A stretch of 64,000 nucleotides of DNA from CAINVV01 sp031432175 (GTDB taxonomy: Bacteria > Bacteroidota > Bacteroidia > Bacteroidales > Prolixibacteraceae), in NCBI GenBank assembly GCA_964358545.1, contig CAYHQN010000002.1, positions 1-64,000 of the forward strand, given 5' to 3'. The translations under genes and the position numbers were made by a program. The notes beneath the pieces were generated by a model. The model saw nothing but the letters and a program-made list of their open reading frames with translations. It was not told where the DNA came from and ran no database searches. How positions within the stretch are numbered: the first letter of the stretch is position 1; each line of letters begins with the position of its first letter. Shown piece after piece: positions 16,483 through 25,900 of this stretch.

Positions 16483-16592
16483 AATATTACACAGAGTTTC
16501 ACAGAGGACTCACAGAGGACCACAGAGTTTAAGAGAATTTTTCTTAAACTCTGTGAGACTCCGTGCTTCTCCTTCTTCCTCTGTGTAATATT
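16483..16592. repeat. Dispersed ACACAGAG inverted-repeat element, copy 1
   Basis: Perfect 14-bp arms AATATTACACAGAG (16483-16496) and its complement (16579-16592) enclose a second hairpin (CACAGAGTTTAAGA 16521-16534 with TCTTAAACTCTGTG 16542-16555). It lies between the rhamnosidase and esterase genes. Related elements are at 22619-22710, 27362-27545 and 40170-40268. Confidence 0.9.
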
Positions 16593-16647
16593 TTTTTGGC
16601 TCAACTGTTATTCTATTCGGGTTACATTTCACAATGCTGAGGGACTA

Positions 16648-17844
16648 CTAATTCCATTTTACCAGGTCATTCGATCTGATTCCGGTTGCAGGGAAAGGAT
16701 GCTGATCGTCAAAGGGATAAAGCGCTTTTTGATCTTCGATGACGATCATATCTTCCCTGACTGTGCCATCCGGATTCATGGCTTTGGAAAGATCCAATCC
16801 CAGGTATTTGGCTAAAAACGGGTAGACAGCCGCCCTTTTATTGATATCATAACCATGCATGTCGTTGGGAAGGTGAACATTCTGAACCAAATCTGATTTG
16901 CCAAAGAGATTATAAATGTATTTCAGGTGGGGAAGTTCTACCTCGGGGTTATTTTTGGTCCAGTCGCCTCCGTCAGAGACCAGCAACATTGGCCTGGGAG
17001 CTGCACAGGCCGCGATTTCCACATTGTTTGTCTGATAACCGACATCTTTGTGAATCGGCATGCCACTTTCGCAAACACAACCTCCAAAGAAATAGGCCGA
17101 GACCATCACCACCGGTACTGATACCTTCACCCGGTTGTCGATGGCTGTCAGCAAAAATGTCTGCGTACCACCGCCTGAGGCTCCGGTACAGGCAATTTTA
17201 TCAGGATCGGCTCCCATTTCCAGAATGAAATCGAGGCAACGGATGCTGTTCCAAAGTTGCAATTTAAGTACCTCCGGATGATCGTGCTTCCATCCAAGCT
17301 CTTCCATTTGACCATAACCAACCATGTCGTAGCCAAAGACCATGGCGCCCATTCGGGCCATTGCAGCGAACCGCTTCTGCGCATCGGGACGATATCGTCC
17401 AACATCCCCTTTTTTATTCCAGTGACCGTGAGGACTGATTATTCCCGGCAATTTGCCTTTGGCGTTGGTCGGTGTGTACAGGCTTCCGGTTACGTAAACC
17501 CCGGGCAAGCTTTCGAAGGCTACATTTTGTACCTGGTAACCATCGAAAACCCTTTTGGCCCCAATGATTGGGTTCAAAGGGCACTTCTTCGGAAATTTTG
17601 TCAATCCAGTACCCTTTAGGATATGTTCCTTGATTAGTTTTGCGCGTTTCTCCCAATCCTTTTGGGTCGTATAGCTCTTTTTCCGGGTTTCAAGAAAATC
17701 CTTTCCCTGCTGCTCTGTGAAATATCCCCCTTGACAAAGCATATTTTGTGGAGCAGGAGTGATCTTCTTTTGCTCTTGGGCATGCGCTGGGGCAAAAGCC
17801 AGAAACAGCGAGCAGGCTAGCAGAAAATTGAAAATTTTTCTCAT
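16648..17844 (-). CDS. Secreted alpha/beta-hydrolase, acetyl-xylan-esterase-like
   Basis: A 398-residue protein with a signal peptide (about 1-22, ending PAHAQ) and an alpha/beta-hydrolase fold. The nucleophile elbow is GASGGGTQ (Ser about residue 221); the oxyanion/early strand has ISPHGHW, and a late NDMHGYD supplies the probable catalytic His (about 328). An acid in LLVSDGGDWT is a candidate third residue. The fold and sequence resemble acetyl-xylan-esterase-type deacylases of Bacteroidota, often found beside GH78, GH43 or PL genes. Removing acetyl groups from plant polysaccharide would fit its rhamnosidase neighbour, but the substrate is inferred. Confidence 0.8.
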   Translation of the reverse strand: MRKIFNFLLACSLFLAFAPAHAQEQKKITPAPQNMLCQGGYFTEQQGKDFLETRKKSYTTQKDWEKRAKLIKEHILKGTGLTKFPKKCPLNPIIGAKRVFDGYQVQNVAFESLPGVYVTGSLYTPTNAKGKLPGIISPHGHWNKKGDVGRYRPDAQKRFAAMARMGAMVFGYDMVGYGQMEELGWKHDHPEVLKLQLWNSIRCLDFILEMGADPDKIACTGASGGGTQTFLLTAIDNRVKVSVPVVMVSAYFFGGCVCESGMPIHKDVGYQTNNVEIAACAAPRPMLLVSDGGDWTKNNPEVELPHLKYIYNLFGKSDLVQNVHLPNDMHGYDINKRAAVYPFLAKYLGLDLSKAMNPDGTVREDMIVIEDQKALYPFDDQHPFPATGIRSNDLVKWN

Positions 17845-18231
17845 TTTGTTAATGCATTATTAGTTTGGAACTAAATTAAACAAAAATTAAAAGTTTCTGA
17901 ATATAAACTACTTTTAATTGTTAATTTCAAAATTTGTTCAACACAACCAGTTCTAAACTTACACTACATGAAACAAAAATAGTTAAACACTGATTGTCAT
18001 AGTTTTATAACTTACAAAATTATTATCTTAACCTTTTTGCATGAAATGCCCATGAGAAAATATTCACATCAACCGAAAAATGATTATATGGGTATTCCAT
18101 GCGACCTTTAAAAAACAAATTATATACGCATGAACGAGCATGGGCTTTGCCCACAAAAGGCGATGTAAATGCTTTTTGCGAGTTCCATACGTACGATCTG
18201 ATATTCAATTATTTACTAATAATATTTACGT
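17845..18231. other. AT-rich divergent intergenic region
   Basis: Separates the minus-strand esterase from the plus-strand ugd. It must hold both promoters. Near-matches to the -7 box (TAATATTTA at about 18220) are seen but none is exact. A 61-codon minus-strand frame (18023-18208) has no family features and is not called. Confidence 0.5.
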
Positions 18232-19557
18232 GTGAAAGTTGCCATTGTTGGAAGCGGATATGTTGGTCTTGTAACCGGCGCCTGTTTTTCGGAAGTCGGT
18301 ATTGAAGTCACTTGTGTCGACATCGATCAAAATAAAATTGACAGTTTAAATAACGGAATTGTCCCTATTTATGAACCGGGTCTGGAGGAGATGTTGCTCC
18401 GCAACATGAAAAAGGGAAGATTGAAATTCACAACCTCCCTGGCAGAGGCGTTGGAAGATTGCGAAGTCCTTTTCACGGCAGTAGGCACACCACCAGACAA
18501 GGATGGTAGTGCAGACTTGCAGTATGTGTTGAATGTTGCCCGGGATTGCGGCAGGAACATGAAGGATTATCTCCTGATCGTGACCAAGAGTACCGTTCCT
18601 GTCGGAACCGCCCAAAAGGTTAGAAAAGTCCTTCAGGAAGAGCTGAACAAACGCGGCGTAGCTATTCCTTTCGATGTTGCTTCGAACCCTGAATTTCTGA
18701 AAGAGGGCGCCGCTATCGACGATTTTCTCAAACCCGACCGGATTGTGGTTGGTGTCGATTCAGCCAGGGCTGAAGAGTTGATGAAAAGTCTCTACAAGCC
18801 ATTTACGCTCAATGGCCACCCCATCATTTTTATGGACATTACATCGGCCGAGATGACCAAGTATGCCGCCAATGCCATGCTGGCCACCAAAATCAGCTTC
18901 ATGAACGACATCGCCAACCTGTGCGAAATCGTCGGAGCTGACATCAATATGGTGCGGAAAGGTATCGGGTCTGACTCCAGAATTGGAAACAAGTTCATCT
19001 ATCCTGGTATTGGATATGGCGGATCCTGCTTCCCAAAAGATGTGAAAGCATTGATTCACACCGGAGAAGATTTCAATTATGATCTACGCGTATTAAAGGC
19101 TGTTGAAGCTGTCAACCAGGCTCAAAAATCCGTTCTTTTCCAAAAGGTTTACAACTATTTCAAAGGTAACCTCCATGACAAGACTATCGCCGTATGGGGA
19201 TTGTCCTTCAAACCTCAAACCGATGATATGCGCGAAGCACCTTCGGTAGTCATCATCAAGAAACTTTTAGAAGCTGGGGCAAAAGTAAAAGCTTACGATC
19301 CAATCGCTATGAAAGAGGCAACCCATCAGCTGGGAGATACAATAACCTACGCAGAAGATCAATACGAGGCATTGATCGATGCAGACTGTTTGCTTTTAGT
19401 AACGGAATGGCCGGAGTTCAAATTCCCCAACTTCAAAATCGTTAAAAAACTATTGAATAAGCCGGTCATTTTCGATGGTAGAAATATCTATGAAATGGCG
19501 GAAATGAAACGTCAGGGATTTGATTATTTCTGCATTGGTGTCGATACAACAAAATAA
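18232..19557 (+). CDS. ugd: UDP-glucose 6-dehydrogenase
   Basis: Oxidises UDP-glucose to UDP-glucuronate with two NAD+. The 441-residue protein has an N-terminal Rossmann domain (VAIVGSGYVGLVTG, 3-16), a central dimerisation helix region and a C-terminal UDP-binding domain. The catalytic cysteine is C266 in GGSCFPKD, and the substrate-binding NPEFLKEG is present. The start is GTG at 18232, directly giving the conserved MKVAIVGSGYVG. The next gene makes UDP-xylose from its product, so the pair forms a two-step sugar-nucleotide pathway for capsule, lipopolysaccharide or exopolysaccharide building. A hairpin lies between the two genes. Confidence 0.95.
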   Translation: MKVAIVGSGYVGLVTGACFSEVGIEVTCVDIDQNKIDSLNNGIVPIYEPGLEEMLLRNMKKGRLKFTTSLAEALEDCEVLFTAVGTPPDKDGSADLQYVLNVARDCGRNMKDYLLIVTKSTVPVGTAQKVRKVLQEELNKRGVAIPFDVASNPEFLKEGAAIDDFLKPDRIVVGVDSARAEELMKSLYKPFTLNGHPIIFMDITSAEMTKYAANAMLATKISFMNDIANLCEIVGADINMVRKGIGSDSRIGNKFIYPGIGYGGSCFPKDVKALIHTGEDFNYDLRVLKAVEAVNQAQKSVLFQKVYNYFKGNLHDKTIAVWGLSFKPQTDDMREAPSVVIIKKLLEAGAKVKAYDPIAMKEATHQLGDTITYAEDQYEALIDADCLLLVTEWPEFKFPNFKIVKKLLNKPVIFDGRNIYEMAEMKRQGFDYFCIGVDTTK

Positions 19558-19572
19558 CTATTTAACCACAAG

Positions 19573-19611
19573 CCTAACAATCAGATCAAAAATATTCCTC
19601 TGATTGTTAGG
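19573..19611. terminator. 13-bp perfect stem-loop between ugd and the UDP-xylose synthase gene
   Basis: CCTAACAATCAGA (19573-19585) and its exact complement (19599-19611) enclose 13 bases, followed by ACTTTTAAG. The T-run is weak, so it may be a partial terminator or an RNA stability element setting the ratio of the two enzymes. Confidence 0.5.
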
Positions 19612-19629
19612 ACTTTTAAGATCTAAACT

Positions 19630-20568
19630 ATGATCAAAAAGAAGGTATTGGTCACGGGAGGCGCCGGATTTGTCGGATCCCATCTTTGTGATAGATTGCT
19701 CAACGAAGGCAATGATGTTGTCTGTTTAGACAACTATTTCACCGGTCAAAAGCAAAACATCGTTCACTTGCTTTCCAATCCCTATTTTGAACTGATCCGT
19801 CACGATGTGACCAATCCGTTTTACATCGAAGTGGACGAGATCTACAACCTGGCTTGTCCTGCCTCTCCCATTCATTACCAGTACAATGCCATCAAGACGA
19901 TGAAAACCTCTGTGATGGGAGCCATCAACATGCTGGGTCTTGCAAAGAGGGTCAAGGCAAAGATCCTGCAGGCATCAACCAGTGAAGTATACGGAGATCC
20001 GCAGGTGCATCCACAGACGGAAAGTTACTGGGGACACGTAAATCCCATCGGGGAGAGATCCTGTTATGACGAAGGGAAAAGGGCAGCCGAAACGCTGTTT
20101 GTCAATTACCACAAGCAAAACAATGTCCGGATCAAAATCATCAGGATTTTCAATACTTACGGTCCACGGATGCATCCGCATGACGGCAGGGTTGTTTCGA
20201 ATTTTATCGTTCAGGCATTGCAGAACAAGGATATCACAATTTACGGTGATGGTCAGCAAACCAGGAGTTTTCAGTATGTCGACGATTTGGTAGAAGGCAT
20301 GATCAGGATGATGGCTTCGCCTGAAAGTTTTACCGGACCGGTCAATATTGGAAATCCAAACGAATTTACCATCATGCAGCTGGCAGAAGAGGTGATCCAA
20401 CTAACCAATTCAAAATCGAAGATTATCAGGATGCCATTACCTTCCGACGATCCCATGCAAAGACAGCCCGACATTAAACTGGCAAAAAAAATGCTGAATT
20501 GGGAACCAAAAATTCAATTGAAAGAGGGATTGATCAAAACAATTGATTATTTTGCCGCAACTATGTAA
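19630..20568 (+). CDS. UDP-glucuronate decarboxylase (UDP-xylose synthase)
   Basis: Converts UDP-glucuronate to UDP-xylose and CO2. The 312-residue protein is a short-chain-dehydrogenase-fold enzyme with the NAD-binding GGAGFVGS (10-17), the STSEVYGDP motif of the active site and the catalytic pair Y146-x-x-x-K150 (CYDEGKR). Conserved NIGNPNEFT and RQPDI segments match the UXS family. It follows ugd in the same direction and uses its product. Confidence 0.95.
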   Translation: MIKKKVLVTGGAGFVGSHLCDRLLNEGNDVVCLDNYFTGQKQNIVHLLSNPYFELIRHDVTNPFYIEVDEIYNLACPASPIHYQYNAIKTMKTSVMGAINMLGLAKRVKAKILQASTSEVYGDPQVHPQTESYWGHVNPIGERSCYDEGKRAAETLFVNYHKQNNVRIKIIRIFNTYGPRMHPHDGRVVSNFIVQALQNKDITIYGDGQQTRSFQYVDDLVEGMIRMMASPESFTGPVNIGNPNEFTIMQLAEEVIQLTNSKSKIIRMPLPSDDPMQRQPDIKLAKKMLNWEPKIQLKEGLIKTIDYFAATM

Positions 20569-20588
20569 ATCTTGGTTATGGCAACTTT

Positions 20589-20735
20589 ATGGCTCCGGTG
20601 CCGCACGAACTTTGCAGAATAATAGAAGAGCAAGCCAAACAAAATTCCGGAGAAGGAATTTCTGAGCTTTTTGCTGAATTAAAGAGATTAACTTACGCGA
20701 TGAGTGACGAACTGAAGGAGTATCTTCAAAAATAA
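20589..20735 (+). CDS. Short helical hypothetical protein
   Basis: A 48-codon frame from ATG at 20589 to TAA at 20735, ending directly before a strong terminator. The product is amphipathic and helical (ELCRIIEEQAKQNSGEGISE ... ELKEYLQK). No family is recognised; it may be a true small gene or the tail of the ugd transcript. Confidence 0.4.
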   Translation: MAPVPHELCRIIEEQAKQNSGEGISELFAELKRLTYAMSDELKEYLQK

Positions 20736-20740
20736 AACAG

Positions 20741-20776
20741 AAAAAAGGCCCTGGTGCAAAACCAGGACCTTTTTTC
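20741..20776. terminator. Bidirectional rho-independent terminator
   Basis: AAAAAAGGCCCTGGT, loop GCAAA, ACCAGGACCTTTTTT: a 15-bp stem with one mismatch, A- and T-runs on both sides, lying between convergent genes. Confidence 0.9.
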
Positions 20777-20949
20777 TAGAGTTTCTTCATGCCAACCCGC
20801 GCCAAATAGGCGCTCCTGGCGAGTTTCGGGTCAGCATCCAATGCGATATAGAGAATAGTTTTGATATCAATAACTACTGCCTGCAATTTTGAAAGATCGG
20901 GAGAAACAAAAGAGGCTGGTTTCTTTTCATACATGTTGTTCGATGCCAT
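20776..20949 (-). CDS. Small hypothetical protein (57 residues)
   Basis: The frame can be opened upstream to 21027, but the region before Met at 20949 is hydrophobic and uncharacteristic, so the start MASNNMYEKKPASFVSP was chosen. The C-terminal part AVVIDIKTILYIALDADPKL looks like a folded helical unit. No family is recognised. It converges on the terminator at 20741-20776. Confidence 0.5.
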   Translation of the reverse strand: MASNNMYEKKPASFVSPDLSKLQAVVIDIKTILYIALDADPKLARSAYLARVGMKKL

Positions 20950-21100
20950 GGGAAAGAGTATTAAATGAATTGTTTTTGAAATTGCCGTTCGGGGTGTGAA
21001 TAAACAGACCGGTATATAATCTGACAAAGATTATTTACCCCAAATTGTAAAAACTTTTGCAAGGTAATGCTAATTTTCGGATATATTGCTATTTAGTTGC

Positions 21101-21138
21101 TTATTTGTAAGACGTCCGATCGGACGTCTTACAAATAA
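21101..21138. repeat. 38-bp perfect palindrome
   Basis: TTATTTGTAAGACGTCCGA and its exact complement meet with no loop. The core AGACGT...ACGTCT is shared with the palindrome inside hsdM (9068-9087), so both may belong to one dispersed family. Confidence 0.85.
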
Positions 21139-21198
21139 AAAGATTATTGCTGCACCGCCGCCCGGCTGGATCAGGTACGATAACGGGAAAAGCAAATT

Positions 21199-21339
21199 TT
21201 GGTAAATAGGCAACGAAGTATCAGGGGTCCGGGGAAGCAGGAACCGATCAAGCCGAAGTCTACCCTGAATAATGGCAGCCTCAAACTAAGCCTGCCGAGA
21301 TATTCCGTAATTCATTTACTGGTAGAAAAGAAATCCTGA
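21199..21339 (+). pseudogene. Possible remnant of a glycoside hydrolase C-terminus
   Basis: The frame ending at TGA 21337-21339 reads NGSLKLSLPRYSVIHLLVEK near its end, like the closing beta-strands of GH51/GH30-type enzymes. No start or upstream domain exists, and an alternative frame (QAEVYPE) just before it hints at a frameshift. If real it is only the tail of a lost polysaccharide enzyme. Confidence 0.3.
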
Positions 21340-21369
21340 TTAGCAAGGTGGACAAACAAAATGAGCAAT

Positions 21370-21504
21370 TTATTGGGTCACCAATAGCTTAAATGAAATG
21401 GCGAAGACAGTTTGATTCTTCACCAGCGTAGAGAGATCAACGAGTTTATAATTGACCGTATAGCTCCCAATGGGCAATTTACCCCATACGAATACAATTC
21501 GGTT
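21370..21504 (-). pseudogene. Possible C-terminal remnant of an unknown protein
   Basis: A minus-strand frame bounded by stops reads RIVFVWGKLPIGSYTVNYKL followed by about 20 plausible residues and TAA at 21370-21372. It has no start codon. It has the look of a beta-sandwich tail but no family is named. The rest of 21028-21564 shows nothing else. Confidence 0.3.
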
Positions 21505-21564
21505 TTATTTTTTATTTCTTTACCCGTAATTTAAACTGAAGATTAATTCCTGATAATTCTTACC

Positions 21565-22548
21565 ATGACGGCCATGAAAAATTTCATTCTCCCTTTGGTC
21601 ATTTTTTTATTTTCAATAGAACCAAAGGCGCAGTCAATCCAGGAACACGCACTAGTTATTCATGGTGGAGCAGGCGTGATGTCGGAAAAATCGATGACAC
21701 CCGAAATGCAGAAAGAGTATCTGTTTGTCCTCAACCGTGCGCTGCAGGTCGGTGATTCTGTTCTTTCAAACGGAGGGAGTTGCATGGATGCAGTGGTTAG
21801 GACCATCATGGTAATGGAAGACTCTCCCCTCTTCAATGCAGGGAAAGGGGCCGTTTTTACCCACGATGGGACTGTCGAACTTGACGCCTCCGTCATGAAT
21901 GGCAAGGCATTGGAGGCAGGGGCCGTAGCCGGGATTACTGATGTTAAAAATCCGATCATGCTGGCAAAAACGGTGATGGAGAAATCGGAGCATGTTTTCC
22001 TGGCTGGAAAGGGTGCCTCGCAATTTGCCGTTGAACAGGGTTTTAAGCTGGTTCCGAACAGCTATTTCTATACCGGTAACAGATACCGGCAACTGCAGGA
22101 ACTGCTCAAAAAAGAGCGGGAAGCTGGCGTTAATGACAAACATGGAACCGTTGGGTGTGTGGCGCTGGATAAAAATGGCAACATCGCTGCTGGAACCTCT
22201 ACCGGAGGAATGACCGACAAAAAATATGGAAGGATCGGCGACACACCGGTAATTGGGGCAGGTACCTATGCCAACAATGCCACAGGGGGATTTTCCTGCA
22301 CCGGCCATGGAGAGTACTACATCCGGCTGGGCTTTTCGAGAGACATCTCTGCTTTGATGGAATACCGTCAACTCGGCATTCAAAAAGCCTGTCAGGCAGA
22401 AGTTGAGAAACTGTCACAACTGGGTGGAACAGGCGGAGTGATCGGGCTGGACAAAGAAGGGAACGTTGCAATGGAGTTTAATACATCCGGCATGTTCAGG
22501 GGATACATCAAATCAACAGGTGAAAAGTATACTGCAATCTTTAAATAA
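21565..22548 (+). CDS. iaaA: Isoaspartyl peptidase / L-asparaginase (plant-type Ntn hydrolase)
   Basis: Hydrolyses beta-aspartyl dipeptides and asparagine. The 327-residue precursor starts with a signal peptide (about 1-23, ending EPKAQ), so it acts in the periplasm or outside. It must cleave itself before the nucleophile Thr195 in the motif HGTVGCVALD to give alpha and beta subunits. Other family marks are ALVIHGGAG near the start, GKGAVFT, STGGMTDKKYGRIGDTPVIGAG and CTGHGEYYIR. It stands alone between remnants and a dispersed repeat. Confidence 0.94.
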   Translation: MTAMKNFILPLVIFLFSIEPKAQSIQEHALVIHGGAGVMSEKSMTPEMQKEYLFVLNRALQVGDSVLSNGGSCMDAVVRTIMVMEDSPLFNAGKGAVFTHDGTVELDASVMNGKALEAGAVAGITDVKNPIMLAKTVMEKSEHVFLAGKGASQFAVEQGFKLVPNSYFYTGNRYRQLQELLKKEREAGVNDKHGTVGCVALDKNGNIAAGTSTGGMTDKKYGRIGDTPVIGAGTYANNATGGFSCTGHGEYYIRLGFSRDISALMEYRQLGIQKACQAEVEKLSQLGGTGGVIGLDKEGNVAMEFNTSGMFRGYIKSTGEKYTAIFK

Positions 22549-22618
22549 ACCATAAATTTGATTTCCATATCGGCAAAAGACCGGGATTTTCACACGAACC
22601 AGCAACATTCCGGCAAAA

Positions 22619-22710
22619 AAAAATTACACAGAGTTACACAGAGATTATGAAAAATTTTCTTTTACTCTGTGTAGCTCTGTGGTTCCTCTGTGTAACTCTG
22701 TGTAATTTTT
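22619..22710. repeat. Dispersed ACACAGAG inverted-repeat element, copy 2
   Basis: Perfect 25-bp arms at 22619-22643 and 22686-22710, built from two tandem TTACACAGAG words, around a 42-base centre. It forms a long hairpin after the isoaspartyl peptidase gene. Confidence 0.92.
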
Positions 22711-22842
22711 TTTTTGAAGTTGTTGTTCAATCATCAGCCCTTTCACGTAAGCCTCTTCCTTTTTAATGTAATTGGCAGGCAAATTATTGTCTGTCATGGT
22801 ATTCAGCATACCCATCAGTACGCTCAGCGTTTCAAAACGCAT
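22711..22842 (-). pseudogene. Possible small gene remnant interrupted by the repeat
   Basis: A minus-strand frame from ATG at 22842 reads MRFETLSVLMGMLNTMTDNN and continues plausibly for about 40 residues until it runs into the CTCTGTGTAA repeat, which then supplies low-complexity codons to a stop at 22645. The native 3' end seems lost. Low confidence. Confidence 0.25.
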
Positions 22843-22975
22843 TGCATTTCCTTTAAGCAGGGATGATTTGGTGAAATCAACTTCGAAAACTTTAAATCAT
22901 TTAGGTTTAGTTAACAGGATTTTTTTTTACATTTACCACTTCAAATCCCCGCTATTAACTACTATATTACTGAAC

Positions 22976-25900
22976 ATGAATACTTTAACACAAACCAGAT
23001 TGGTTTTTCGTACTTCATTGCTATTTTGTGGCTTATTTTTTTTGTTCACTACCCTGAATGCACAATCCAGGGACGGAAAATTGTTACAGGGCGAAAAATG
23101 GGAGAAATTTATTTCTTCAGAAAAGAAGGCCGACTTTTATGTTTCCCCTACCGGGAATGACAGTTGGAGCGGCACATTGCCCGAACCCAACATCCAAAAA
23201 ACAGACGGACCTTTCGCCACCATCGGACAGGCTCAGAAGGCTGTCAAAACGTTGAAATCAAAGGTCTATTTCCCCAAAGATGTACCCATCGAAAAAAGGT
23301 GGATCGGATCGCCACACCCGCTTGGGCGTGGTAAAGACATCCTTGTCTACATTCGGGAAGGGTACTACTTTTTGAATCAGCCACTGCAATTTGAACCTGC
23401 CGATGGAGGTGAAAGGGTCGAGACCAATCTGCCTACCGGAGCATTCGAATACCACAAGGTAAAGGACCATTACGTCACCTATTCGGCCTTTCCGGGAGAG
23501 CATCCTGTACTCTCCGGAGGTCGGCCGGTTGCAGGATGGAAATTGAAGAAAGGTGTCTGGTCGGCTTCCCTGGATGCCGACTCAATTAGCATGTTTTTGG
23601 TCAACGGGAAAAAGCAAACAGTTGCCAGGAAGCCAAACAGCGGATATTTTATTCCAACCAGTATCTCGAAGAAAACGGATGAGCTCTATTTTGGCAAAGG
23701 AGAGCTGGAACCCTGGAAAGATCTTACCGGCAACAGGGTGATCATGCTTCTGCGCTGGCATACAGGTGTCAACAGCATCAAAAGTATTGACACAAAAAGC
23801 GGAACCGCAACCCTTGCATCACCCCAGGAAGGTCTGGTGATCGTACCTCCCAGGTATTTTGTAGAAAACCTGAAAACATTGCTCGACACCGCAGGAGAGT
23901 GGTATTTTGACAGGAAGTCCAAAGAACTCAGTTACATATCTCCCAAAGAGACAGGTGATCCAAACAAAGCAGCAACTTCGGTTGCAAAATTAAACCAATT
24001 GCTGGAAGTAAAGGGCGAAAAGGGTCATCCCGTGCGCAACCTCCGGTTCTATGGCCTAACCTTCGAAGGCGTCGGAGCCGGAAACAGCGCCCTATCCTTT
24101 GAATACGCCCATGCCTGCGAACTGGCTGAAGGTCTGGTCAGATCTTGTGCAGGAACCGGAGTCTCGGTCAGGGCCGGATGCTACCAAACCAGAATATTCG
24201 ACAACCGGATTGAGTCCATCGACAACGGAGGCATTTATGTTACAGGCTCAGTCAAGCCAGTATGGCAAAACGAAGTGGATTACAACAAAGGGGTTACATC
24301 CAACTCATCCGGTGATAGTCCGAAGATTATCCGCGAAACGATGATCTTCAGAAACCGGCTCTCCGATTGCGGAGGTATGTCAATTATGGCCAACAATACA
24401 CTTTCGACAACCATTTCGCACAATTACATCACCAAAACCCGCGGACGTTATGGTATTGACGTGGGCGACTGGTCCAATCAGGAGGATGCGCTGGACGGAA
24501 ACTATACCGTCGAATACAACCACCTGGAAGATGTACAGCAGGACGCAGACGATTCCGGCGCCATCAAAACTGCCGGTATGGTTTTCAATTCAGTGGTCAG
24601 AAGGAACCTGGTCCACAAGGTTCATGCCGGTTTCTTCAACGACAACGTAGGATTTTGGTTCGACAACATGTCGCAGGGATGGCTAACTGAGGAGAATATT
24701 TATTACGACCTGGAACAGGGCGAGATGAAATACTGTGCCGCCCAGCCCGAAGACAACACCTACCGCAACAATTTCAAAATTGAAGCTCCAGCCAATGCTC
24801 CCGAGATCATTATCGACGGAGTTCCCAATTTCAGATACAGCAATTTATCCATCGTTCCATCCGGCCAGCCATCGGGTTCCTACCCTGCCGGCGGTGTCAT
24901 TCAGCTCTCAGCCGTTGTAGAAAATACCGGATCCACGGGAATAGCCCCTGTCGAGCTTTATCTGGACGGTAAAATATACGAGACAAAACTTTTCCCGGTG
25001 ATCAAAAACAACAGCCGGACCATCGATTTTAAACTGAGGATTTATGATGCCGGAGAGCATCAGCTTTCAATCGGATCGACCCCTCATCAAAAGATCGGGG
25101 TGATCGGCACAAAACCCCTGGTTGTTTTTGAAAATTTAAAACTCTCTGCAACCAGATGCCTGGAAGGTGAATCGGTGAGCCTTCAGGCTACTGCCAAAAA
25201 CCTCACCCCTGAGGATCAGAAGAGTGAGGCGGTAATCTTTCTGGACGACAATAACTTTCAAAAGCAGTCATTGGATTTGAAAGCAAATGAATCTGGAAAC
25301 GTTCGTTTTGACCTTAAATTCCCGGCAGGCAACCATACGCTCAGGATTGGCAACAGCGCCGTGGAAAATATCCTTGTACAACCCAAAATTTTGTTGGATC
25401 TCTCCAAAATGAAGATCATGGAATATGGGTCGCCGCGTTCGAAGCCTTATGCCATTGAATCTGATGGTCAGAACAACCGTTTCACGATTGCCGCTTGTGG
25501 CTCCGATTTCTACCATGCCGAAGATTCCTATGCGGCGGCCTACGTGAAAAATATCAAAGGTGATTTCGTGGCAACAGTGAAAATTGTCAAGTTTGGCGAA
25601 CGAACACACGAATGGTTCAGAAGCGGCCTTTTTGTGCGCAACGACATGGCCAAAAGTTTCGATGTTCAACCCGGCAGCAAAGGCTCAGTCCTGCTTTTCG
25701 GAACTCCCGGAAGGGCAGGCATCGAATACGACGAATTTGCCAACGGTTGCATGCACAAAGCCAGCAGTCAGAACCTTCCAGAGCATAGCAAGACTCCGAT
25801 CTACCTGAAACTGGTCCGCCATGGCAACAGTTTTAGCGGTTTCGTAAGCCTCGACGGGACCAACTGGATCATTGAAAAACATTCGACCGATATTCCAGGG

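Noticed and set aside
14047..17844. A polysaccharide utilisation locus
   Set aside because: Only two degradative genes, with no SusC/SusD-like pair, regulator or further glycoside hydrolases adjacent.
18023..18208. A 61-codon minus-strand frame between the esterase and ugd
   Set aside because: AT-rich promoter region, no protein-like features or family match.
22772..22975. Upstream start for the beta-helix protein
   Set aside because: It would place 68 atypical residues before a clear signal peptide; the ATG at 22976 is better.
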